Shown: in pieces, positions 37,543-46,087 of the stretch
Layout of the letters: each line of letters begins with the position of its first letter
Position numbering within the stretch: the stretch's first letter is position 1
DNA from: an uncultured Alphaproteobacteria bacterium
Lineage (GTDB): Bacteria; Pseudomonadota; Alphaproteobacteria; Rhizobiales; Ancalomicrobiaceae
DNA length: 64,000 bases
Reading direction: 5' to 3'
NCBI GenBank assembly: GCA_937892955.1
Contig: CALBKH010000011.1
Span: forward strand, 1-64,000
Notes under the pieces: model-generated
Databases searched by the model: none
The model's input: only the letters and a program-made list of their open reading frames with translations
What the model was told of the DNA's origin: nothing
Position numbers and translations under genes: made by a program

Positions 37543-38646
37543 ATGTCTCGGAAAATTCGCACCGCCATCGTCGGTCTCGGAAATTGCGCGAGTTCGCTCG
37601 TCCAGGGCGTCGCCTACTGCCGCGCCGAGGGCGAGGCCGCGATCGGCGTTCCCTTCCCCGTCCTCGGTGGATGGCGTCCGGAAGACATCGAGATCGTCGC
37701 CGCCTTCGACGTCGACGCCCGCAAGGTCGGTCTCGACATCTCGGAAGCCATCTTCCAGGCGCCCAACTGCACCGCGATCTTCAAACCCGACGTGCCGAAG
37801 GCCGGCGTGACGGTGCAGCGCGGCCCCGACCTCGACGGCGTCTCCGCCTTCATGCGCAACCAGATGGCCGAGCGCTCGTTCGTCGTCTCGACCGCGCCGG
37901 CGCTCGACCGCGCCGCGATCGTCGCCCACCTTCGCGAGCGTGAGGTCGAGGTGATGATCAACTTCCTGCCCGTCGGGTCGCAGGAGGCGGTCGAATTCTA
38001 CGCCTCTTGCGCCATCGAGGCGGGTTGCGCCCTGGTCAACGGCATCCCGGTGCTGATCGCCTCCGACCCGAAGTGGTCGGCGAAGTTCAAGGCCGGCGGC
38101 GTGCCGGTGCTCGGCGACGACTTCAAGGCGCAGATGGGCGCCACCATCGTCCACCGCACCCTGTCGCATCTCTTCGACATGCGCGGCGTCAAGATGGACC
38201 GCACCTATCAGCTGAACGTCGGCGGCAACACTGACTTCCTCAACATGATGGATCACGACCGGCTGCTGACCAAGCGCCTGTCGAAGACCGAGGCGGTGCA
38301 GACCGCCATGGTCGAGCGGCTCGACGATCAGCAGATCCGTATCGGCCCGTCCGACTACGTGCCGTGGCTGAACGACAACAAGATCGCCTATGTGCGGCTC
38401 GAAGGCCGGCTGTTCGGCGGCGTGCCGATGAACATCGAGGCGCGCGTCTCGGTCGAGGATTCGCCCAATGCGGCGGCGATGGCGCTGATCGGCATCCGCC
38501 TCGCCAAGATCGCCAAGGATCGCGGCCTCGCGGGCGATCTCGGCTCGCTGGCGAGCTTCCTGTTCAAGCACCCGCCGGTGCAGGTCGACGACGAGATCGG
38601 TCTCGCCGACATGCTCGCCTTCGCGAAAGGCGCCGCCGAGGGCTGA
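37543..38646 (+). CDS. ino1: Inositol-3-phosphate synthase
   Basis: 367 residues, the length of the short bacterial/actinobacterial-type MIPS. It converts glucose-6-phosphate to L-myo-inositol-3-phosphate with catalytic NAD. The Rossmann start IRTAIVGLGNCASSLVQG, the region NFLPVGSQEAVEFYA, the active-site helix GDDFKAQMGATIVHRTL and LNVGGNTDFLNMMD are diagnostic. AAGGGG precedes the ATG at 37543. It heads a rightward run with an SDR and a CDP-diglyceride-synthase-like gene, so its product is most likely used for an inositol lipid head group. An alternative is a soluble inositol osmolyte. Confidence 0.93.
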   Translation: MSRKIRTAIVGLGNCASSLVQGVAYCRAEGEAAIGVPFPVLGGWRPEDIEIVAAFDVDARKVGLDISEAIFQAPNCTAIFKPDVPKAGVTVQRGPDLDGVSAFMRNQMAERSFVVSTAPALDRAAIVAHLREREVEVMINFLPVGSQEAVEFYASCAIEAGCALVNGIPVLIASDPKWSAKFKAGGVPVLGDDFKAQMGATIVHRTLSHLFDMRGVKMDRTYQLNVGGNTDFLNMMDHDRLLTKRLSKTEAVQTAMVERLDDQQIRIGPSDYVPWLNDNKIAYVRLEGRLFGGVPMNIEARVSVEDSPNAAAMALIGIRLAKIAKDRGLAGDLGSLASFLFKHPPVQVDDEIGLADMLAFAKGAAEG

Positions 38647-38650
38647 CGCC

Positions 38651-39481
38651 ATGGGGCGCGACGACACCGCCACCCGTACGGGGCCGGCCGTCGTCACCGG
38701 TGGTTCGAGCGGCATCGGCGCGGCGGCGGCGCTGCGCCTCGCCCGGCTCGGCCATCCCGTCGCGCTCGTCGCCCGCCGCCCCGATCTCCTCGACGCGACG
38801 GCCGAGGCGATCCGCGCCGCCGTCCCCGGCGCCCGGGTCTCCACCCACCCGCTCGACGTCCGGGACGAGGCGGCGGTGGCCGAAGCGGTGGCGAAGGTGA
38901 CCGCCGAACACGGCCCCGTCGCCTGGCTGATCGCTTCCGCCGGCATCGCCGAACCCGGACTCTTCGTCGAACAGCCGCTCGACGCCCATCGCGCCCAGAT
39001 CGAGGTCAACTATCTCGGCACGCTCGCCGCGGTCCACGCCGTGGTGCCGTCGATGCGGGCGACCGGTCGTGGCCGCATCGTCCTCGTCTCCTCCGGCGCC
39101 GGACTCTTCGGCATCTACGGCTATTCGGCCTATGCGCCGTCGAAATTCGCGGTGCGCGGCCTCGCCGAGGTCCTCCGGGTCGAGCTCGCCGAACACGGCA
39201 TCTCCGTCACCCTCGCCTACCCGCCCGACACCGACACGCCGCAGCTCGCCGCCGAGCGCCGCACCAAGCCGGCCGTCACCGCGGCGATCACCGCCGGCGC
39301 CGGCCTGTGGACGGCGGACGCGGTGGCGAAGGGCATGCTGGAGGCCGCCGCCGCCGGTCGGTTCACCGTCGCTCCCGGCGTCACGCTCGGGCTCCTCGCC
39401 CGGCTCCATTCCCTCCTCGGCCCGGCGCTGCGCTGGCACCAGCACCGCGTCGCCCGATCGATCACGAGGCGAAAACCGTGA
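38651..39481 (+). CDS. Short-chain dehydrogenase, 3-ketosphinganine-reductase-like
   Basis: 276 residues. The NAD(P) site is TGGSSGIGAAAALRLA, the catalytic pair Tyr161/Lys165 is in YAPSKFAVRG, and Ser lies in LVSSGAG. The loop TLAYPPDTDTPQL matches the KDSR/Tsc10 signature (YPPDTDTP), which is rare outside 3-ketodihydrosphingosine reductases. A C-terminal hydrophobic tail follows, as in KDSR. It would reduce 3-ketosphinganine made by the alpha-oxoamine synthase at 48437. It starts 4 bases after ino1 and overlaps the next gene (GTGA), so it belongs to the ino1 operon. It could also be a 3-ketoacyl reductase. Confidence 0.75.
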   Translation: MGRDDTATRTGPAVVTGGSSGIGAAAALRLARLGHPVALVARRPDLLDATAEAIRAAVPGARVSTHPLDVRDEAAVAEAVAKVTAEHGPVAWLIASAGIAEPGLFVEQPLDAHRAQIEVNYLGTLAAVHAVVPSMRATGRGRIVLVSSGAGLFGIYGYSAYAPSKFAVRGLAEVLRVELAEHGISVTLAYPPDTDTPQLAAERRTKPAVTAAITAGAGLWTADAVAKGMLEAAAAGRFTVAPGVTLGLLARLHSLLGPALRWHQHRVARSITRRKP

Positions 39482-40359
39482 GCGAAACCATTGCCCTCGC
39501 CGTTCTCGTCGGCGTCTTCCTCGCCGTCGCGGTGACGCTCGTCGGGGTGCTGTCGCTCCTGCCGGCGACCGCCGAGAAGGCCCGCGCCCTGTGGCCGGCA
39601 CTGATCTCCGAGGTCGCCATCGTCGCGGTGGCGCTCGGCTTCGTCGTGCCCGGCGGGCCGGTGACGGCGCTCGGTGTCACGCTGCTGGCCGCCCGTTGCG
39701 GCTGGGAGGCGACGAAGGTCCTCTTTCGCGGGGCGGGCGAACCGATCACGCCGCTGACGGTGGCCACCCTCGCCGCCGTCGCCGCCCTCCTCGCCTTCTC
39801 CTCCGGCGCGACCGGCGCGGCGGCCGGCTTCGTCGTCCTGGTCGTCGGGGTCATGGCGGTGACCTGGATGTCGAAGCCGGCGACCTACCAGGACGCCGCC
39901 GTGCTCCTGGTCTTCCCGCTCGCCGCGCTCGCCGCCTTCGCCGGCGTCGCGGCGCGGCCCGACGGCGGGGCGATCCTGCTCGTCGCCTTCCTGCTGGTCG
40001 AGGTGATGGACAGCGCCGCCGTCCTCGGCGGCAAGCTGTTCGGCCGCCGCCCAGCCTTCCCGCGTCTCAGCCCGCGCAAGACGGTGGAGGGCCTCCTCGT
40101 CGGTCTCGCCGCGGTCACCGCGGTGACCGCGGTGCTCGGCATCGCGGTGATGGGCTGGTCGCTCGTCCACACCCTGCTCGTCGCCGTCGTCGCGCCGGTG
40201 GCGACGGTCGCCGGCGACCTCGCGGCGTCGGCGATCAAGCGGCAGGTGGGGGTCAAGGACTATCCCGCCATCCACCCCGTCCAGGGCGGCGTCCTCGACA
40301 TCGTCGACGCCTGGATCGTCACCGCCCCGGCCCTCGCCCTGGTGTCGATGGTGGTCTGA
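39478..40359 (+). CDS. CdsA-like membrane cytidylyltransferase (CDP-diglyceride synthase family)
   Basis: 293 residues, about eight transmembrane segments. The C-terminal end carries the CTP_transf_1 signature in divergent form: SAIKRQVGVKDYPAIHPVQG, compared with the usual S-x-x-KR-x4-KD ending in a PGHGG motif. LLVEVMDSAAVLGGKLFGRR and LSPRKTVEG are also family features. It would make CDP-diacylglycerol (or a CDP-activated lipid analogue) from CTP. The start is a GTG overlapping the SDR stop. A second CdsA besides the housekeeping one suggests a dedicated CDP-lipid pool for the CDP-alcohol phosphatidyltransferases downstream. Confidence 0.78.
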   Translation: MSETIALAVLVGVFLAVAVTLVGVLSLLPATAEKARALWPALISEVAIVAVALGFVVPGGPVTALGVTLLAARCGWEATKVLFRGAGEPITPLTVATLAAVAALLAFSSGATGAAAGFVVLVVGVMAVTWMSKPATYQDAAVLLVFPLAALAAFAGVAARPDGGAILLVAFLLVEVMDSAAVLGGKLFGRRPAFPRLSPRKTVEGLLVGLAAVTAVTAVLGIAVMGWSLVHTLLVAVVAPVATVAGDLAASAIKRQVGVKDYPAIHPVQGGVLDIVDAWIVTAPALALVSMVV

Positions 40360-40369
40360 GGCCCGCGAC

Positions 40370-40885
40370 TCAGAAGCGCCCGACCGCGTAGACCGCGAGA
40401 TCGATCGCCGCGATCGCGGCGATCGCCGCAGCGAGATCGTCGGCCATCACCCCGAGACCGCCCGAGAGATTGTCCTGCACGGCGCGAATCGGCTGCGGCT
40501 TGACGATGTCGAAGAAGCGAAAGGCGACGAAGCCGGCGAGCCACCACACCGGATGCGCCGGGATGGCGAGGAAGACCAGCGCCATCGCCCAGGTCTCGTC
40601 GAAGACGACGCAGCCGGGATCGTCGATCCCGAGCGCCCGCCCGGTGACATCGGCGGCCCAGATCCCGAGGCAGAATGTCGCAGCGAAGATCACCGCCAGC
40701 CACGGCCACGGCAGCGCGAGCAGCAGCCACGCCGGCAGCACCGCCCCCGCCGCACCGACCGTTCCCGGCGCCCACGGCGACACACCGAGGCCGCCGGACA
40801 GCGAGACGACGTGCGCCGGATGGGACCAGACGAAGCGCAGGGTCGGACGACCGTCGGAGGCGAGACTTTTGACCATGGCCACCAT
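40370..40885 (-). CDS. pgpA: Phosphatidylglycerophosphatase A (PgpA family)
   Basis: 171 residues, normal PgpA length, with four membrane segments. Motifs: GLGVSPWAPGTVGAAGAVLP, GIDDPGCVVFDETWAM (metal-binding acidic residues), FRFFDIVKPQPI and GGLGVMADDLAA. The family removes the phosphate from phosphatidylglycerophosphate on the cytoplasmic face. In this setting it could equally dephosphorylate phosphatidylinositol phosphate. I took the ATG at 40885; another lies at 40876. It converges on the CdsA-like gene (10 bases apart) and is divergent from the LptF-like gene. Confidence 0.88.
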   Translation of the reverse strand: MVAMVKSLASDGRPTLRFVWSHPAHVVSLSGGLGVSPWAPGTVGAAGAVLPAWLLLALPWPWLAVIFAATFCLGIWAADVTGRALGIDDPGCVVFDETWAMALVFLAIPAHPVWWLAGFVAFRFFDIVKPQPIRAVQDNLSGGLGVMADDLAAAIAAIAAIDLAVYAVGRF

Positions 40886-40971
40886 CAGATATGATTCCGC
40901 TTCCCAGGACGAGTCCGGCTCGTCCGGGCCGACGTTCGATGTTCCTTCCGTCCATGAGAGGCTGCGCACGT

Positions 40972-42123
40972 ATGGTGCGGACCTATGGTCTCTACCTGAT
41001 CCGACGTTGCCTCGGAGCCCTGGGGGCGACGCTCGGCCTCGTCCTCGTCGTCTTTCTGGCGGAGCGCCTCACCACGCTGGTCGAGACGCTGATCAAGCGC
41101 AACGCGCCGCTCTCCGACCTTCCCCTGGTCCTGACCTTGACCGCCCCGGAGATCCTGATCACGGCGATGCCGCTCGCCCTGCTCATCGGCATCTACCGTG
41201 CCCTGACGGAGGCTCGCGGCGGCGGTGAGACGGTCGTCCTCGCCGGCGCCGGTGTCGGCCCGTGGGGGCTGCTGCGCAGTCTCCTCGGCTTCGGGTTCGT
41301 CGCGGCGCTCCTCGTCGTCGTCGTCGCCGGCTGGGTCGACCCGCTCGCACGCGCCACGCGCGACCGGCTGTTCCTCACCGCGGCCCGCGACATGGTCGTC
41401 GACGCCGTGCGCAACGGGTTGAAGCGCGACGAGGTCGAAAGCCTCAACGGCTACACCTTCGTTTCGCCCAGTTGGAAGAGCGGCGAGGCCCGCCGGCTGC
41501 TGATCTTCCTGCCGCGCCAGGACGGTGTCGAGCGGATCGTCGCGGCGACCGATTACGATCTGACCGATATCGACGGACAACGTCGCTATCATCTGACGCT
41601 GCGCGACGTCACCGTCTCCGATCTGGCGCTGAAGGTGCCCGCGACCGACACGACCGAGGAGACGCTCGCCGGCGGCTCCGGTTTCCGGCTCGGTACGGTG
41701 AGCCGCGACATCGACCTCGACAAGGCGTTGCGCGAGCCGATCCTGCCCGATCAGCCCGAATATCACGATCTGGCCGACCTGATCCGCACAACCGCGAAGA
41801 CCATCGCCGAGAAGTCGGTCGGCCTGCGCGCCGCCGAGATCGTCACCCGGGCCTGGCTGTCGGTCGCCGCGGTGTTCATGGCGGCGATCGCCGTCTCCTT
41901 CGCCGATGGACGGCGCCGCTTCTTCGCTCTGCCGGCGGCGGGCGCGGCCATGGTGGTGATCGATCTCGCCCTGGTGCGGATGGTGCGCGGCTTCGGCGTC
42001 GCCACCACCGGCGGTGGCTTCCTCCAGGGCGGCGTCGCGGTGGCGATCCTCCTCGCCGTCCTCGCCAGCGCGGTGGTGTGGCGCTATCCCGCCATCGTGG
42101 CGCCGCGCGGGGGGCGCTCGTGA
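40972..42123 (+). CDS. LptF/LptG-family permease, first member
   Basis: 383 residues of the YjgP/YjgQ family. Three N-terminal and three C-terminal membrane segments flank a periplasmic beta-jellyroll domain (about 125-280). The start VRTYGLYLIRRCLGALGATL is family-like. LptF and LptG form the membrane part of the LPS-extracting ABC exporter. I chose the ATG at 40972 to begin at the conserved first helix. It overlaps the second member by 4 bases (GTGA). No lptD, surA or pdxA follows, unlike the standard alphaproteobacterial locus. That suggests an extra copy for another envelope lipid, or a relocated core pair. Confidence 0.8.
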   Translation: MVRTYGLYLIRRCLGALGATLGLVLVVFLAERLTTLVETLIKRNAPLSDLPLVLTLTAPEILITAMPLALLIGIYRALTEARGGGETVVLAGAGVGPWGLLRSLLGFGFVAALLVVVVAGWVDPLARATRDRLFLTAARDMVVDAVRNGLKRDEVESLNGYTFVSPSWKSGEARRLLIFLPRQDGVERIVAATDYDLTDIDGQRRYHLTLRDVTVSDLALKVPATDTTEETLAGGSGFRLGTVSRDIDLDKALREPILPDQPEYHDLADLIRTTAKTIAEKSVGLRAAEIVTRAWLSVAAVFMAAIAVSFADGRRRFFALPAAGAAMVVIDLALVRMVRGFGVATTGGGFLQGGVAVAILLAVLASAVVWRYPAIVAPRGGRS

Positions 42124-43310
42124 TCGGTCACACACCCGCCGCGCTGCGCCGCCCGCCTCACGTCGGCCTGTTCCACCCGCTCGGCCTGCCCGGCATCATG
42201 GCGCGGCAGGACTTCCGCGGGCACCTGCTGTTCGTCGTCACCGTTCAGGTGGTGCTGTTGTTGGTCGCCATCTCGATCGATCTGGCGCGCTATTTCGATC
42301 AGGTGACCTCGACCGCGGCCGGCGGCGGCGTTCTGGCGAAGGCCAGTCTCCTCGCCTGGTACCTCGGTCTCAGGATCATCGACATGGTGACGCGGCTCCT
42401 GCCGATCGCCGTCTTCGTCGGCATTCTCGCCTTCGAATTGTGGTCGATCCTGACCCGCCGCCGTGCCATCCACTGGATCTCCGGACGCCACCCGCTGAGA
42501 GCGCTCGGCCCCGCCGCGGCGGTCGGCCTGGTGCTGGCGCCGCTCCAGTACACGCTCGAGACCAGGTGGCGGCCGGAGGCGGTGCTTGCCCAGTCGGTGG
42601 CCAAACTCGGCGCCTACGGCGAGCGCTACGTCCGCGATCGGCCGGCGAAGCCGGTATGGTTCATGTCGGCCGACCGTCTCGTCCATGCCGACATTCGATT
42701 CGGCCCGCCGGCGGAACTCGTCGACGTCGACGTCTATCGGCTCGACGACCTCGGCCGGGTGAGCGAGGTGATCCGCGCCGCACGGGCCGAGCCATCCGGC
42801 ACGCCCGACGTCTGGCGCTTCCGCGACGCGATTCGATGGACCCGCGATCCCGCTTCACCCTCGTCGATGCGGGTCTCGACACGGACCGGCGAGGAACTCC
42901 TGACCATCCCGTTGCACCCCCTCGCCGTCACCTACATGGGCGTTCCGGCGAAATACGTCCCGGACGACGACCTGCGCGAGATCATCGCCTCGGGCACCGA
43001 CATGCTGGTCGGCGCCGACTACCGCGTGTGGCTCGAGGTCCGTCGCGCCAACACGCTGATGCCGCTGGCGATGGCGCTACTGGCGGCGAGCGTGTCGTTC
43101 TTCGCCGGCGCCCGACGGCCGAGCCTGCCTGTCTTGGCCGGATGTGTTCTCGCCGGATATTCGATCCATGTCGCGGTCCGCGTCTTCATCGCCGCCGGCG
43201 AGCTGCGAATCATCCCCCCCGAAGCCGCCGCCTGGATCCCGGTCGGTATCGCGCTCGCGGCGGTGCCGCTGTTCGTCGCCGTCGTCGCGGCGCGCGACTG
43301 GCGAGCCTGA
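42120..43310 (+). CDS. LptF/LptG-family permease, second member
   Basis: 396 residues, YjgP/YjgQ family, with six membrane segments around a periplasmic domain (about 150-290). The start is a GTG overlapping the upstream stop. The N-terminal cytoplasmic extension (about 30 residues, GHTPAALRRPPHVGLFHPLG) precedes MARQDFRGHLLFVVTVQVVL. The LptF/G features are weaker than in the first member. With it this should form the hetero-dimeric membrane part of a lipid extractor. No ATPase (LptB) or bridge protein is adjacent, so it would share the housekeeping LptB. Confidence 0.74.
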   Translation: MIGHTPAALRRPPHVGLFHPLGLPGIMARQDFRGHLLFVVTVQVVLLLVAISIDLARYFDQVTSTAAGGGVLAKASLLAWYLGLRIIDMVTRLLPIAVFVGILAFELWSILTRRRAIHWISGRHPLRALGPAAAVGLVLAPLQYTLETRWRPEAVLAQSVAKLGAYGERYVRDRPAKPVWFMSADRLVHADIRFGPPAELVDVDVYRLDDLGRVSEVIRAARAEPSGTPDVWRFRDAIRWTRDPASPSSMRVSTRTGEELLTIPLHPLAVTYMGVPAKYVPDDDLREIIASGTDMLVGADYRVWLEVRRANTLMPLAMALLAASVSFFAGARRPSLPVLAGCVLAGYSIHVAVRVFIAAGELRIIPPEAAAWIPVGIALAAVPLFVAVVAARDWRA

Positions 43311-43481
43311 AGGCCGCCGGACGGCTGCGGCGATCCGCGACCGGGCGTCGGAAATCTCCCCGATGCGCGACGAGACCGTCGCGTGGCATCATGCCGGGCG
43401 GAAGCTGAACCGGACCGCGGAGACAACGGCGCGAACGCGGGGCGCAGGCCGACATCGGCGGCGGAAAGTGACGACGACATC

Positions 43482-44159
43482 ATGGACATCGGCGGCCGCG
43501 ACGACATCACCACGATCCTTCTCGGCGCCGGCTCCGGCCAGCGCATGGGCGGACTGCCGAAAGCGCTTCTCAGGGTCGGCGGCGCCACCCTGATGGAACA
43601 GGCGGTGCAGCGCGCCCGGATCCTCGGCAACCGCATCATCCTGGCGCTGCGCAGCGAGGACGTGGTCGAGGGCGAGCAGCTGTTGGGGGCCAGGGTGACG
43701 GTGTTGCCCGGCGGCGCGACCCGTCAGGAGACGGTGGCGCTGATGCTGCGCGAGGTCGTGACCGCCAAGGTGTTGATCCACGACGTCGCCCGGGCGATGG
43801 CCTCGCCGGAGCTCTACCTGCGCGTCACCGACGCCGCCGCCGGTCACGACGCCGTCGCCCTGGCGCTGCCGGTCGAGGTCCGAGACGCCTACAGCCTCGC
43901 CCGCGACGGCATGGTCGTCGGTTCGGTCGATCGCACCGCCCTGGTCAAGACGCAGACGCCGCAGGTCTACACCACCGAGGTGCTGCGCGCCGCGATCGCA
44001 GCCGCCGACCGCGACGGTTTCGTCGGCCAGAGCCTCATCGATCTCGTCCACCGCATCGGCGTCGGCGTCCACCTGATCGACGGCGAGGAGAGCAACGTCA
44101 AGATCACCTACCCCTGGGACATCGAGCGCGGTCGGGCGGACGGCTCGCACGGGCCATGA
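43482..44159 (+). CDS. IspD/TarI-like cytidylyltransferase
   Basis: 225 residues of the IspD family. The nucleotide loop is LLGAGSGQRMGGLPKALLRV, with the Lys in the expected place. RQETVALML, IHDVARAM and VDRTALVKTQTPQVYTTEV are the other family motifs, and the C-terminus has GEESNVKITYPWDIE. Enzymes of this family make CDP-methylerythritol (IspD) or CDP-ribitol/polyols (TarI/Bcs1). In this order IspD is usually fused to IspF; here there is no IspF domain and no isoprenoid gene nearby. Its neighbours are two CDP-alcohol transferases and a sugar kinase. I therefore favour synthesis of a CDP-polyol or CDP-inositol, but the housekeeping IspD cannot be excluded. ATG at 43482 has a weak ribosome site. 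Confidence 0.75.
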   Translation: MDIGGRDDITTILLGAGSGQRMGGLPKALLRVGGATLMEQAVQRARILGNRIILALRSEDVVEGEQLLGARVTVLPGGATRQETVALMLREVVTAKVLIHDVARAMASPELYLRVTDAAAGHDAVALALPVEVRDAYSLARDGMVVGSVDRTALVKTQTPQVYTTEVLRAAIAAADRDGFVGQSLIDLVHRIGVGVHLIDGEESNVKITYPWDIERGRADGSHGP

Positions 44160-44171
44160 CGCCGCCCCGTC

Positions 44172-44909
44172 TCAGGCTTCTCGATCGGCCCGCCGGTAGC
44201 GGACGATGTTGGCGTACTGGGTCTCGACCGCGTCGGCGATCGACAGGACCAGGGGCACGATCAGCGCCCACCCGCCGACGCCGGCCCACCATCCCGCCAC
44301 CACCAGGATCGGCAGACTGCCGTCGATGCCGGAGAAGAACGCGACGATCACGCCCGCGAACGTCCGGTTCACCCCTCGCGATTCCGTCGTGTCGGGGTCG
44401 CGACCCAATTTGGAGATGCGGTAGTCGCGGGCGCCGCGCGCGAAGACCTTCAGCCACGCCGCCGTCGCCGCGACCGTCGTCCAGGTGTGCTCGTCGCCGG
44501 CCGCTTCGTCGGCGGCGATGCCGGCCGTGACGTAGAAGACCGCCCAGCGCACCACGTCGATCTGGAAATCGATGTAGCCGCCGAATCGCGAGGTGCGGCC
44601 GGTGATGCGCGCGAGGTCGCCGTCGACGCAGTCGAAGAGGCCGCCGAGATAGGCCGCCAGACCGATGACCGGCATGGCGACCTCGACCGGCAGCAGGACG
44701 ACCGCAGCGACCATCGCCGGTATCGAGAGGCCGCCGATCAGCGTGACCGAGGTCGGCGACAGTGAGGTGAAAGCCAAGCCCCAGGCGATGGCGAGGCTGA
44801 GCGGCCGGTAGAAGAGGACGTAGCCCCACGCCGTCCACATCTTGACGGTCCAGCGGGTCCGAAGGTTCTCGCCGACCAACGAGAGGAACGGCGGTGGGCA
44901 GGCGTCCAT
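44172..44909 (-). CDS. CDP-alcohol phosphatidyltransferase family protein, copy 1
   Basis: 245 residues, an inner-membrane protein with about six hydrophobic segments. The catalytic motif D-G-x2-A-R-x8-G-x3-D-x3-D is complete: Asp96-Gly97, Ala100-Arg101, Gly110, Asp114, Asp118 (DGDLARITGRTSRFGGYIDF). The family joins a CDP-activated alcohol to a second alcohol with release of CMP. I chose the ATG at 44909 because GGAGA lies 9 bases upstream; a longer GTG start at 45029 is possible. It converges on the IspD-like gene 12 bases away, its possible supplier of a CDP-polyol. The exact acceptor is unknown. Confidence 0.82.
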   Translation of the reverse strand: MDACPPPFLSLVGENLRTRWTVKMWTAWGYVLFYRPLSLAIAWGLAFTSLSPTSVTLIGGLSIPAMVAAVVLLPVEVAMPVIGLAAYLGGLFDCVDGDLARITGRTSRFGGYIDFQIDVVRWAVFYVTAGIAADEAAGDEHTWTTVAATAAWLKVFARGARDYRISKLGRDPDTTESRGVNRTFAGVIVAFFSGIDGSLPILVVAGWWAGVGGWALIVPLVLSIADAVETQYANIVRYRRADREA

Positions 44910-45213
44910 ATGCGGCGTCTCCGAGCGAGGAGGAACGCCATGCTTATAGATCGCTCGCTCGGCCGCCACCATCCCGTGCGCCGGCAGATCGTCCGCTTCG
45001 ATGCCGCGCTTCTCCGCCTGCGTCGACACGACGCGCCGGCGCGGTCACCCGGGCGCGCCGCCGGCGCCATCCTCGGCCCGGCCCCCGGTCCGGCTCGTCA
45101 CGCCGGCACGGCGAGAGGTGGACTTCATAGCCCCCCTGCTCTAATCGAAGAGGGACGTGGATCGGCCCGCCGCGACGGCGATCCTTCGACGGAGAAACCG
45201 GGATTCTCGACGA
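44910..45213. other. Divergent gap, CDP-alcohol transferase 1 / Frag1-like gene
   Basis: 304 bases. Part may code for an N-terminal extension of the leftward gene (open to a GTG at 45029) and of the rightward gene (GTG at 45157 preceded by GAGGG). Otherwise nothing recognisable. Confidence 0.4.
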
Positions 45214-46038
45214 ATGACCAATGCCCGCGCGAACCCGACCCGCTTTCGCTCGTTCGCCGATCGGCTCTCGTGGCTCCCCGCCATCGGTATCGCCTCGGTG
45301 CCGGTGATCGTCGTCCCGGCGATCCTGTGGGCGCGGGTCACCTTCCACGTCCTCCATCCCGACGCCGACCCGAAGGTCTATCTGACCATCAGCCGCGCCA
45401 TCTCGGATCCGGCGATCGGTGAGCCCTTCGCCTTCTGGATCACCATCGCGGCGGCGATCCTGTGGCTCTCGGTGCAGGTCATCCTGTGGATGTTCGTCGC
45501 CGAGCATCCGCGTCCGCCGGCGATCGGGGTCACTCGCGACCGGATCGCGCGAGGTCTGTGGCCGGTGATGTGGGTCGCCATGACGGCGGCCTGCGTCGGC
45601 ATGGTGATGCTCTCCCACCATCGCTTCGGCAGCACCACCGGCGAGAATCGGCTGCACATGATCGGCAGCTACGTCTTCTTCGCCGGTCAGGCGGCGACGA
45701 TCCTCTTCGCCGCCATCTATCATTCGCTCGTCGCCCCGGCCCGGGCCGCGGGCGACACCGCGTTCTTCCCCGCCCGCTGGCGCGCCCGCGCCGGCTATGT
45801 CGTGGTCGCCGCGGCCGCTCTCTACGGTGTCTTCTTCCGCATCAAGTCGATGGATTTCGGCCCGGCCACCCGGTGGATCGTCTCCGTCTACGTCGAGCTG
45901 GAGACCGTTCTGATCCTGGTCTTCCTGACCTATCTGGCGGCGTTCTTCGTCGACGTTTCGCGCTTCTCCAGGTCACGCGGCGTGGCGCGCGAAACCGCCG
46001 CGGTGTCCGGCGAAGCGGTGCCGAACCCCACCTCCTGA
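45214..46038 (+). CDS. Frag1/DRAM/Sfk1-like membrane protein
   Basis: 274 residues with six predicted membrane segments. The first loop has ISRAISDPAIGEPFAFW, resembling the IS-x-x-G-x-x-P region of the Frag1/DRAM/Sfk1 family. The later MIGSYVFFAGQAATIL matches that family's fourth segment. Eukaryotic relatives (PGAP2, Sfk1) act on inositol-containing lipids (GPI remodelling, phosphoinositide homeostasis), which fits the surroundings. The family assignment rests on motif likeness only. I chose the ATG at 45214; a GTG at 45157 has the better ribosome site and would add 19 residues. It stands alone between two leftward CDP-alcohol transferase genes. Confidence 0.55.
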   Translation: MTNARANPTRFRSFADRLSWLPAIGIASVPVIVVPAILWARVTFHVLHPDADPKVYLTISRAISDPAIGEPFAFWITIAAAILWLSVQVILWMFVAEHPRPPAIGVTRDRIARGLWPVMWVAMTAACVGMVMLSHHRFGSTTGENRLHMIGSYVFFAGQAATILFAAIYHSLVAPARAAGDTAFFPARWRARAGYVVVAAAALYGVFFRIKSMDFGPATRWIVSVYVELETVLILVFLTYLAAFFVDVSRFSRSRGVARETAAVSGEAVPNPTS

Positions 46039-46087
46039 GCCGGTCTCTCGGTCGAGCACGGCGGCGCGGCGCGAGGCCGTCGACCGT

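Noticed and set aside
40972..43310. Core LPS-export locus (lptFG-lptD)
   Set aside because: The genes that normally follow (lptD, surA, pdxA) are absent; the next gene is an IspD-like cytidylyltransferase.
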